Assembly: GCA_033064195.1 (NCBI GenBank)
Contig: JARBJD010000168.1
Coordinates: forward strand, 94,725-158,724
Length of the DNA: 64,000 nt
Direction of reading: 5' to 3'
Source of the DNA: Blattamonas nauphoetae
Lineage: Eukaryota > Preaxostyla > Oxymonadida
The notes beneath the pieces are model-generated. The model was not told the origin of the DNA and searched no databases. It saw only the letters and a program-made list of their open reading frames with translations. Made by a program: the position numbers and the translations under genes. Below are positions 57,101 to 64,000 of this stretch, piece after piece. How positions within the stretch are numbered: the first letter of the stretch is position 1; each line of letters opens with the position of its first letter.

Positions 57101-60100
57101 AAGTGAAGTTAAACGGTAGAGAGGGGATGAAAATTGAGTGGAGAAAAGTGTGTTCGAGCGTTCTGTGATGGCTTTTGTTATGGTTTTGCGGGAGTGGTGA
57201 ACATAGAGACTTTCTGGCCGAGCTAGCGAGCGCTTCTGACCCAACTTGATAGCTTCAACCACGACATTCCGCATTCGATCTCCACTCGCCGTTGACAGAG
57301 AAATCCCATCGCACGCCACCAAATCTTGAATAGCATGATCGATACCGCTTTGAAGATCGTTTTGCATTGATATTTTGGTTTTTGGTGTATTCAACATGCG
57401 ATTAACCATTTCAGGATAAGTAGGTTGGTTATCCAAATTGGTATGTGTATGTTTTCCAGCCTCGTCTTCAGTGCACAGTTTGTAAAAAGCACAAAGTCTC
57501 CCGTCGTCATTCACGTGCAAACATTGAAACTTCTTCTTCTTATGCTTCGAAACTGTGTGATCTGGATTTGTTTCATGTGTTTTGGAAAAGAGTTTTCCTT
57601 GGATTGTGAGTATTTCTTGATGGGTTAATTCCAGATCTGGGTTGAGTGGATGTAGAAATCTGAAATCAACTGAATTTTGAAGAATAATGAGAAAAGAACA
57701 TACAGTTTTGCCTGTGGAAGATCGGATGACGTTTATCTTTGAATGAAATACTCATTTCGCAGAGTTGTGTCGAATATGAACAAAATTGTGGTTTGATAGG
57801 ACAGATCGGGCCACCATAGGACACGATAGGACAGGACAGGACAATTGTCCTCCCTCGATTTTATTGCGAAATTGTGATGCAAGTATTGTGAATGCGTCAA
57901 ATACCTTCCATGTCCTATGGTTTGAGCCCGATTCAGAATTGTCCTATCGTGTCCTATGGTGGGCGGATCGACCCCGTTTGTACAATTTTCGCTATTTTTA
58001 TCAAAATATGGTGACTAAACACAATAAAATTGGCTTGGGTCGGCATGTCCTCCTCCAAAAACCCGTGTCCTATGATAGGACACGGGTTTTTGGCGCTTAA
58101 TTAGGCGATGAGAGGGTTCTGTTCAAAAAAGTATGTAGATGTTGTAATGTGATGTGGATACCTTGATTCTGAAACGCAGAGGGTATTTTACACTCATTTT
58201 GAATGAATCAGAAGCTGAAAGTGTGAACTAGATTGGATCAAGAACAAAACAATAATGAAGGTCCGATCAGTAACAAATTTCGACAAAATTCTCTTCATTG
58301 TTCACATTTATCACAAAATTGGGAAACAGAAACGACATAAATCGGAAATTGATGAACGTGAGTTCAGAGAAATTCCAGATGCGAGAGATCTGAGCAGACA
58401 ACAAAGCAGTTCGTATCTCAACATCCGCGAAGCCTATTTCGTTCCAATGGTCAATGTTGTCTTTTGTAAGCATCAAATCATCCTCTCCACTCGTTCGGCC
58501 TCTTCCTCTCATTCCTTCGCACACTTCTCCATCGACACTTGCAATGGCTTCAACTTTATCGGTTTGGAGATCTCGCTCGGATATGCCAAGAGGTGAGTCG
58601 TTGGTGAGTGTGGCCTGTCCAATCTCTCGTCGAATGATGGTGGGGCAGAGTCTGGTGGGGATGAGAGCGGTGTCTGCGATTTGTCAGGTATTCTGCTTGA
58701 TGTCACTCGTCTAGATCGACGCTGTCTTTCAGAGTTCCCTTTCGTTCTTCCGGCCCTGTTCTTGTGGTTGTTCTCCGGTTCCCTGCCTCACCTGGCCCTT
58801 CCGTCACTCGTCTTCTCGCATGCCTCTTCACCTCCTTAAGACCTCTTCTTCACCCTGTGTCCCACCCTCTGCTTCATCAAAACCTTTCATGCTTCATTGT
58901 TCAGCTCCCCAAGTCAAGGTTGATCGCGAGCGATTCGATGTGGATGTGGAGTTGAAGATCGTGTTGATTTGTTTGTCTTTCAACTCCCATGCCAGGTGGG
59001 AATTGCAGAAGAAACTGCATTTCGTTATTTTTATCTTGAAGCGGGCGAATGTGAAGAGAGATGGCGGGGACAGGCAAAGGCGCAAGAAGACGCTAGGGTG
59101 GTTCGAGGAATGGAGGAGCTTGATGGGGAAGAAGAACGAGAAATTATCAAAGAGACATAAAGAAAGGTAGGAAGATCGAACCTGTGCAAGTTTAACATTT
59201 TGTCTCGTTCAGGAGAGAGGCTGATAGAACTGGGAGTTGATCTCACCTGAAGTAAGATTAGTATGAGATATCGAGTTGAATAGCGTGTTTCCTTTGTTTT
59301 ATGATGATGAGGATGGATTTGATTTGTCGAGAGAGGCTGATTTGGACAAGGGGGATGTTTGTGAATTGAAGGTGAATCGAATGGATGCTTTGGATCCTGT
59401 CAAGAAGAGACTTAAGAGAAGTGATCACGTATTGACTTGAATTGAAGTGGTGTTTCGTTCTGTGGGTTTCTTCACAACGAGACACGAGTGTTGTGTAGAG
59501 AGGAGGAGTGATGGTGAAAAATTCGGTCTCTGCACGTTTTTCTGTTCGTCTTTGAAGTTTGTTTGCGACAGACACCTTCCGTAGAGTGATGGTGAGTCTC
59601 AATAAGTCGATTTTGCGATGACAATCGTTTGTTTGGTAAGATCCCAAAGAATAGACAGATCCGAACTAATACGAGAAATAACAACAAAAAATGAACGAAA
59701 TTGAGAGCAGACATAGTGAGAAGGAGGAAGTCAGAGATTAACACTTTGCTGTTTGGAGGAGTGAGACTTGTGATTGTCGAATTGTGACGCAGAGAGAATC
59801 CATGGGTAGAGTGTCTCAGGACGAGGATGGAGAGTGTAAATCAGGCAGAAAATTTATCTGATAGTCAAAGAAGATCATTGAGAATATGAATAGGGGTGAA
59901 GGAAGCAAGGACGAACTGAAGAAAAGACGAGCAAATTAGAAGAAGGATTGAATAAGATATTGAAAATGAACAATTGAATAGATGAGGCATGGAATAAATG
60001 AAGAGATTAGTGGCACACTTCAATTTCCAGAAGCTTATCGAACTCCAAATGTGGCGATGGTGCCGATCGAGCCTCGGTTGAGTTCACCATCTTGGCTGAT

Positions 60101-62499
60101 GAGGAGAGAAAAGAAGGAGACAATATGGATGAAAAGAAAGAGAAAGGAAGAGGCGAATAGTTCGCAAGAACGAGAAGAGAGCAGACATTCTTTTCAGCGT
60201 TGTGTGAATCTGTTTGTCCCTGGTTCAATGACTTTTCAAGCACATCTTAACTTTGTATTACTGATGCGTCTATCACTTCTTTTGTTCATTCCAGTCTTCC
60301 ATATCCCACGTCTCCTCACTCTCATCTTGGATGATCTTGTCTTCAGTCTCTCATACTTCAACTCCTCTTCATCACTTAATGTCCATTTCTGATGTATTCC
60401 TCTCATCTTGTCTCTACTCTTTGAATATCTCCTCTTCTTCTCAATTCGATCGTGTTTCCTGTCACTTCTCCCTGTTGAAGCCTCCAGCATAGAATCTATC
60501 ATTGATAAATGCGGAGAGAATGGTAAATAAGATAATACAAACCATCCGTTCGGAAAAAAGAGACCTGTATCATCTCGGATCTCATTCCATTTTCGTCAGT
60601 TCAGATTCCGACACGCCCACGTGAACAGATCTTAAATCAACATTCAGAGAAGGAGGGAAAGATGAGCGGAAAATCATCAATAGATCATACAGCAAGGTGA
60701 AGATGTAATGAATCCAGTCTTCCTCAGGACCGTGGAAAGCGGCGAAGAAGACCAACTATATGTCCATTGAAATCGGAAAATAAGGGAAAAAGGGAATAAC
60801 CAACAAAATCAGAACACATTACTTCCATCATTTTATCAAATTTCATTTGAGTTCGACGATCTCAAGTGTCCAATCGATTACATTAGCCATTGTCTAAAAC
60901 ATGTGAGAGAGAAAAGTTTGAAGAGAATAAAGAGAAAAGAGTGTACATGGTACCTCTGCCGCTCAGTGTGCTTCGACAAAAGTGTCGTTTAGCTGATTTA
61001 AGGCCAGTTTCATAAAAATGTTGGTTTCATAGGACAGATCAGACCACCATAGGACACGATAGGACAGGACAGGACAATTGTCCTCCCTCGATTTTATCGT
61101 GAAAATGAGACGCAAGTTTTGTGAATGTCTCAAAATGCTCTCATGTCCTATGGTTTGAGCCCGATTTAGGATTGTCCTATGATTGTCCTATGGTGGGCTG
61201 ATCGACCGCTTTTGGACAACTCTCGCGATTTTCATCAAAATAGTGTGAAAAAACAGTACTGAAATGATTTTGAAATGGAAAATGTGCATTATTCTCTCAT
61301 CTTTCTCCTCATTTTTCATTTTCGCGATTCACGGTCAGACGTAGCAGGAGACTGGTTCAATTCCTGTCATCAGTACTTTTATCCAAATTGTCCTCCTCTT
61401 TTTGGCTGTCCTTTAGGACAGGACAGGCAGGACATGCCGACCCAAGCCAACAATAAAAATGATTTTAAAACAGAAAATGTGCATTGTTATCTCAACTTTC
61501 TCTTCATTTTTCGTTTCAGGTTTTCACTGACAGATGAGGCAAGGGACAAGTTCAATTCTTGTCATCTGTACTTTTATCCAAATTGTCCTCCTCTTTTTGG
61601 CTGTCCTGTAGGACAGGACAAGTAGGACATGCCGACCCAAGCCAACTTCCTTTTGTAAGAAAACCAAAAAAATACTTCAAAAACCAAAGAAAAGAACAGA
61701 CCTCTGCTCTATTTGTGAGCGGGGGAAATATCTGTTCAAAAAACAAGAAACACTAAAAGCAACACACAAGAAACTAAATCAAAAAGAAGAAAATGAATTG
61801 AAAACAATTGAAAAACACAAAAAAATAGCAGAAACACAAAGAAACTTTTACAATACTTCCACTTCATCCATCGACGATGACTCTTTAGTCATCGTCATGG
61901 ACTTTAAAGAAAATTGGCACTTGCCACTCTCAAACACCCAAATTGGTCATGATTTTTATTCCCAGGTTTCAGTTTCTCATTTGTGCATTACTTGTTTCAC
62001 TTCACAACATTCTGTCATTACCAAAACACATCACAATTTCATATCACCCGTGCTTTCGCACGACCATCGTTTTGTTCAAGAATGTCTTTCCACTTTATTT
62101 GCACTTCCTTCATATCATTCCAAATCACATGTCACTGTATTTTCGGACACTGGTCCACATTTTCGGAACCAGTTTGTCCTTGGTTTCTTTTTGTCTTCAT
62201 TAAACCCTCTTTTTTCAGAGAAGAGGGTATGTTACTCTTTCTTCGCCGAGCAACACGGCAAAAATTGTTGCGACTCCGAGTTCGGAGTCCTTTCCACTTT
62301 CGTTTCTAATCATCTCACATCCCCCATCCGCTCCTCGGATGAACTTTTCACTTTCTTTGATAGTCACACTGACTCTCTGAATTCATCGGAGAGAAACACC
62401 GTCCACTCTTTTCACAAGTTTGCATTTTTTTCATATCTTTCATATTTCTCCATTTTAGACATGAGGTCTTTCCAGATGACCATAGTTACTTTCGAGTAA
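51199..62499 (+). CDS. RNase H-like DNA transposase gene split by a nested hAT insertion
   Basis: Exons: 51,199-51,379; 51,417-51,646; 51,682-52,038, then, across the hAT insertion, 61,654-62,499 (TAA). The introns are 37 nt (51,380-51,416) and 35 nt (51,647-51,681). Without the insertion and one 8-bp duplication the exons total 1614 nt, exactly 538 codons, and the join is in frame (MSYSSF to CKKTKK). Domains: helical N-terminus (EKVRLMQCVSQVQTLRETK), CxxC near the join (CSICERGKYLF), then a catalytic core VIVMDFKENW (D1), VFSDTGPHFRN (D2), FFAEQHGKNCCDSEFG (E). A decayed relative is at 14.3-15.6 kb. The superfamily is not clear to me. The insertion must inactivate it. Confidence 0.75.
52031..52038 (+). 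repeat. 8-bp target duplication CTTCCTTT (left of outer hAT)
   Basis: Exactly repeated at 61,646-61,653. Eight bases is the hAT standard. Confidence 0.9.
52064..52102 (+). repeat. perfect hairpin in left end of outer hAT
   Basis: 16-bp stem CCAAAAACCCGTGTCC / GGACACGGGTTTTTGG with a 7-nt loop, 25 bp inside the TIR. The inner hAT has the same stem at 58,055-58,093 with a different loop. Confidence 0.9.
52103..52350 (+). repeat. left subterminal region of the hAT family, outer copy
   Basis: Similar to 58,094-58,330 (shared GGCGCTTAATTAGGCGATGA, GAAGGTCCGATCA), about 70-75% by eye. Confidence 0.75.
52351..52720 (+). other. gene fragment in hAT cargo, plus strand
   Basis: Frames read LNGRFTTPLVERAVILRSEV and RKSVSHDRHVVSSYGVNERV, then GEEGYLYFEEDEG and LTPDLKGYG. 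Protein-like text in two frames, perhaps exons; not recognised. Confidence 0.3.
52789..53869 (-). CDS. multi-exon helical gene in hAT cargo
   Basis: Minus-strand frames in order: 53,869-53,534 region (LLTPFTPLLRTFDDALASSL, NRSIVNSSSQMALGE), 53,533-53,234 (RRISVVEDTLAQTARSAADS, MENGTIIPLPVELTTPQTLI), about 53,225-53,140 (DDDWIRRARAIELLVGVVCC), then 53,133-52,789 (LSYFHIGRILPVLMGSMSIF, SRALFKHQWKVDAEQSKKAG) to a stop. Helical-repeat-like, no known motif. Its position inside a hAT element suggests capture from the host. Confidence 0.4.
54070..54586 (-). other. unassigned coding-like frames in hAT cargo
   Basis: Minus frames 54,586-54,194 (Pro-rich) and 54,372-54,070 (hydrophobic) overlap. A 30-bp unit (GTGGTTGGGGGAGGGGAGCG) is tandemly repeated at about 54,448-54,503. 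Not recognised. Confidence 0.25.
54587..55280. other. hAT interior, nothing recognised
   Basis: Short frames only; lies downstream of the hAT transposase stop. Confidence 0.3.
55281..57755 (-). CDS. hAT-family transposase
   Basis: Proposed exons on the minus strand are 57,755-57,704, 57,636-56,205 and 56,121-55,281. The introns are 67 nt (GTATGT...ACCCAG) and 83 nt (GTCTTTT...CTCACAG). The exons total 2325 nt = 774 residues plus stop. The second intron is less certain: its donor is weak and a frameshift is the alternative. The N-terminus has a BED-like CLHVNDDGRLC...HTHTNL region. The catalytic core shows LAIDSGTTAHKSYNVFVVL (D1), VTDGYRGFSSV (D2) and CMVHLMHLAYKNS (the hAT CxxH block). The C-terminus has the hAT dimerisation signature LFACALQVTPASEASCEREI. 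Length and order suit a full-length, possibly active enzyme. It would act on the TIRs of both nested hAT copies. Confidence 0.8.
57790..58029 (+). repeat. right subterminal region of outer hAT (first part)
   Basis: Matches 61,023-61,258. It contains an inverted pair CCACCATAGGACACGATAGG (57,811-57,830) and GTCCTATCGTGTCCTATGGT (57,943-57,962), a ~175-bp imperfect palindrome, plus repeated GGACAG/GTCCT motifs. Confidence 0.8.
58022..58029 (+). repeat. 8-bp target duplication CAATAAAA (left of inner hAT)
   Basis: Exactly repeated at 61,451-61,458. Confidence 0.9.
58055..58093 (+). repeat. perfect hairpin in left end of inner hAT
   Basis: Same 16-bp stem as 52,064-52,102; the loop differs (TATGATA here, TACGGGA there). 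Stem conserved, loop free to vary. Confidence 0.9.
58544..59160 (+). CDS. three-exon gene carried by the inner hAT (184 aa)
   Basis: Exons 58,544-58,687, 58,715-58,960 and 58,996-59,160 (TAA). The introns are 27 nt (GTATTC...GTCTAG) and 35 nt (GTGTTG...TGCCAG), both phase 0. The exons total 555 nt and stay open throughout. Protein: ASTLSVWRSRSDMPRGESLV, a Cys/Pro/Ser-rich middle (PCSCGCSPVPC), then QVKVDRERFDVDVELKI and VGIAEETAFRYFYLEAGECE with an acidic end. The C-terminal half looks like a folded domain; not recognised. Likely a captured host gene. Confidence 0.5.
59161..59980. other. inner hAT interior, nothing recognised
   Basis: Short frames on both strands, none with motifs. Confidence 0.3.
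59981..60502. other. charged coding-like frames, inner hAT
   Basis: Plus 59,982-60,392 (RREKKETIWMKRKRKEEANS) and minus 60,502-60,236 (KHDRIEKKRRYSKSRDKMRG) are basic, low-complexity and partly overlapping. At most one is real; no domain. Confidence 0.25.
60503..61022. other. inner hAT interior, nothing recognised
   Basis: No motif or repeat seen. Confidence 0.3.
61023..61450 (+). repeat. right subterminal region of inner hAT
   Basis: First part matches 57,790-58,029 (same CCACCATAGGACACGATAGG palindrome). The last ~190 bp match 61,459-61,645, so the two hAT right ends lie in tandem: 61,263-61,450 belongs to the inner copy, 61,459-61,645 to the outer. Confidence 0.85.
61451..61458 (+). repeat. 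8-bp target duplication CAATAAAA (right of inner hAT)
   Basis: Exact repeat of 58,022-58,029. Confidence 0.9.
61459..61645 (+). repeat. right end of outer hAT
   Basis: Continuation of the outer element after the inner insertion, ending in the TIR GACATGCCGACCCAAGCCAA. A short stem (GTCCTGTAGGAC) lies 35 bp inside. Confidence 0.85.
61646..61653 (+). repeat. 8-bp target duplication CTTCCTTT (right of outer hAT)
   Basis: Exact repeat of 52,031-52,038; the transposase reading frame resumes right after it. Confidence 0.9.
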
Positions 62500-63000
62500 C
62501 AATTACAAGAATGAAGGATTATTTAGGGTTTTTACGAAAGGGTGCCTCCCTTACAGGGGCACCTGTTTGCGTTAATTTCTCATCATTTTCATATCTTCTC
62601 GAATATTCTCAGAAGAGAGGCAGAGACAACAGAGTGAGAAAGATTTTCGAGAAGGAGGAGGTGGAAAGAGAGGAGGAGCGCGGATTGAGTTCAGAATTGG
62701 GTGACAAAACTTCATTTCGCTTTTCATTTTTAAATACTGTTACATACACAACATCTCGTTCCACATAAATCAACACCTCTTCACTTCACCATTACCCGAC
62801 TTTCTCTGCCAGGCCTTTTGGCCGAACAGGGTTAGCTGTGATCCATTTATGGACCTGGACCCGGATCATGGCTCCCAGCGGGACTATGGTGTTGTGAAGA
62901 TAAAAGCAACTTGATCATTTTGTTTTTCTCATTTTCCTTTCTGTCTCTCCGTCTCTACCCAGAACTTTGTAATTACTTTCATAGACGGTTCTATACCCCC
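62500..63000. other. 3' flank of the split transposase gene
   Basis: A short stem GGTGCC...GGCACC is at 62,542-62,565. A frame at 62,511-62,768 (RVRKIFEKEEVEREEERGLS) is low-complexity. Whether this includes the end of the transposase's element I cannot tell; I found no TIR partner near 51.0-51.2 kb. Confidence 0.3.
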
Positions 63001-63435
63001 ATTCCAACACCTCTTCTCCCCTCAACTCCACCTCAGAGCCAACACCTCCTTCCCTCAACTCCACCTCAGAGCCAACACCTCCTCCCCTCAACTCCACCTC
63101 AGAGCCAACACCTCCTCCCCTCAACTCCACCTCAGAGCCAACACCTCCTCCCCTCAACTCCACCTCAGAGCCAACACCTCCTCCCCTCAACTCCACCCTC
63201 AGAGCCAACACCTCCTCCCCTCAACTCCACCTCAGAGCCAACACCTCCTCCCCTCAACTCCACCTCAGAGCCAACACCTCCTCCCCTCAACTCCACCTCA
63301 GAGCCAACACCTCCTCCCCTCAACTCCACCTCAGAGCCAACACCTCCTCCCCTCAACTCCACCTCAGAGCCAACACCTCCTCCCCTCAACTCCACCTCAG
63401 AGCCAACACCTCCTCCCCTCAACTCCATCTCAGAG
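63001..63435 (+). repeat. 33-bp minisatellite (~13 units)
   Basis: Unit CCTCAGAGCCAACACCTCCT plus CCCCTCAACTCCA. Nearly perfect, with one single-base insertion near 63,199 and one 3-bp-shorter unit near 63,050. The minus strand reads an 11-residue repeat VELRGGGVGSE in frame because 33 is divisible by three. Confidence 0.95.
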
Positions 63436-64000
63436 CCAACACCTCCCTCGCCCTCCAGTCACCTCCACTCGTCTGCCTTGTCCTCCAGTCACCTCCACTC
63501 GTCTCCCTTGTCCTCAAGTCACCTCCACTCGTCTGCCTTGTCCTCCACTCGCCTCCCTTGTCCTCCACTCGCCTCCCTCGCCCTCCAGTCACCTCCACTC
63601 GTCTGCCTTGTCCTCCACTCGCCTCCCTCTCCCTCCAGTCACCTCCACTCGTCTCCCTTGTCCTCAAGTCACCTCCACTCGTCTGCCTTGTCCTCCACTC
63701 GCCTCCCTTGTCCTCCACTCGCCTCCCTCGCCCTCCAGTCACCTCCACTCGTCTGCCTTGTCCTCCACTCGCCTCCCTCTCCCTCCAGTCACCTCCACTC
63801 GTCTCCCTTGTCCTCAAGTCACCTCCACTCGTCTGCCTTGTCCTCCACTCGCCTCCCTTGTCCTCCACTCGCCTCCCTCGCCCTCCAGTCACCTCCACTC
63901 GTCTCCCTTGTCCTCAAGTCACCTCCACTCGTCTCCCTTGTCCTCCACTCGCCTCCCTCGCCCTCCAGTCACCTCCACTGCCTCCCTTTGTCCTCCACTC
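63436..64000 (+). repeat. minisatellite with 150-bp higher-order period, runs off the window
   Basis: Built from ~18-bp variants (TCCTCCACTCGCCTCCCT, CCTCCAGTCACCTCCACTCG) ordered into a 150-bp unit: the marker GCCTCCCTCG recurs at 63,571, 63,721 and 63,871. The minus strand is open with a 50-residue repeat (QTSGGDLRTRETSGGDW), which may be a genuine repetitive protein or a by-product of the period. Confidence 0.9.

Larger units (their letters stand above)
58030..61450. mobile_element. inner hAT transposon (3421 bp), non-autonomous, inserted in the outer hAT
   Basis: Both ends are TTGGCTTGGGTCGGCATGTC and its reverse complement, with an 8-bp duplication. It shares left (to about 58,330) and right (61,018-61,450) subterminal regions with the outer hAT but has no transposase. 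Instead it carries a three-exon gene at 58,544-59,160 and other sequence. It is presumably mobilised by the transposase at 55-57.7 kb. Confidence 0.9.
52039..61645. mobile_element. outer hAT transposon (9607 bp, 6.2 kb without the nested copy)
   Basis: The left end is TTGGCTTGGGTCGGCATGTC and the right end is its exact reverse complement (61,626-61,645). It is flanked by an 8-bp duplication and encodes a hAT transposase on the minus strand (55,281-57,755). The right subterminal part is 57,790-58,029 continued at 61,459-61,645, since the inner hAT sits between. It also carries sequences between 52.3 and 54.6 kb that look like host gene fragments. Confidence 0.9.

Noticed and set aside
57799-57973. 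A separate 175-bp MITE repeated at 61,032-61,207
   Set aside because: The similarity continues on both sides into the right ends of the two nested hAT elements, so it is their subterminal palindrome and not an independent element.

Overview
The window is protist nuclear DNA, most likely from an oxymonad (Preaxostyla) and probably Blattamonas nauphoetae or a close relative. I infer this from memory of that organism's expanded protein families, not from a search. The families seen are E/R-rich coiled coils fused to a C-terminal beta-sandwich-like domain, SPRY-like proteins with an FFVNG...SGIPSSV signature, ARM-like helical proteins with a 'FLDTTL...RLKLVEA' core, and beta-helix surface proteins. 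Genes have very short GT...AG introns, several only 27-37 nt, and their conceptual splicing restores reading frame. Stops behave as in the standard code.

Layout. 1-2.8 kb: 3' part of a long coiled-coil gene. 3.1-5.1 kb: a five-exon gene ending in the coiled-coil plus beta-sandwich-like domain. 5.3-8.6 kb: an inverted gene duplication with 0.85-kb arms around a Cys-rich secreted protein gene and an SPRY-like gene. 8.9-10.9 kb: an RHS-like P-loop gene. 11.1-13.8 kb: an unrecognised 848-residue gene whose 5' end recurs, inverted, at 32 kb. 14.2-15.6 kb: a decayed transposase.

15,839-23,942 and 42,312-50,417 hold two almost identical 8.1-kb transposons. Each has about 430-bp terminal inverted repeats (TIRs), an exact 9-bp target duplication, a tRNA-like Pol III module in each TIR, and captured host gene fragments (ARM-like, an inactive dual-specificity-phosphatase-like gene, beta-helix, Q-rich). 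They fit a Pack-MULE-like element with no transposase of its own. The second copy sits inside a 29-bp minisatellite.

24-33 kb is a graveyard of DNA transposons and gene fragments: Merlin/ISXO2-like, pogo-like DDE, an OTU-like fragment and beta-helix pieces. 34-38 kb carries an LCAT/PLA2G15-like lipase gene, an ARM-type gene and an SPRY-like fragment. 38.8-42.2 kb is a multi-exon minus-strand gene I cannot name. 51.2-62.5 kb is a three-level nest: a transposase gene (exons at 51.2-52.0 and 61.65-62.5 kb) is split by a 9.6-kb hAT element (8-bp duplication CTTCCTTT) that encodes its own transposase. That hAT is itself split by a 3.4-kb hAT of the same family (8-bp duplication CAATAAAA) carrying a host-like gene. 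The window ends in two minisatellites (33-bp and 150-bp periods).

The region mixes ordinary host genes with several generations of DNA transposons. Two transposon types have picked up host genes and moved recently enough that their target duplications are still exact.
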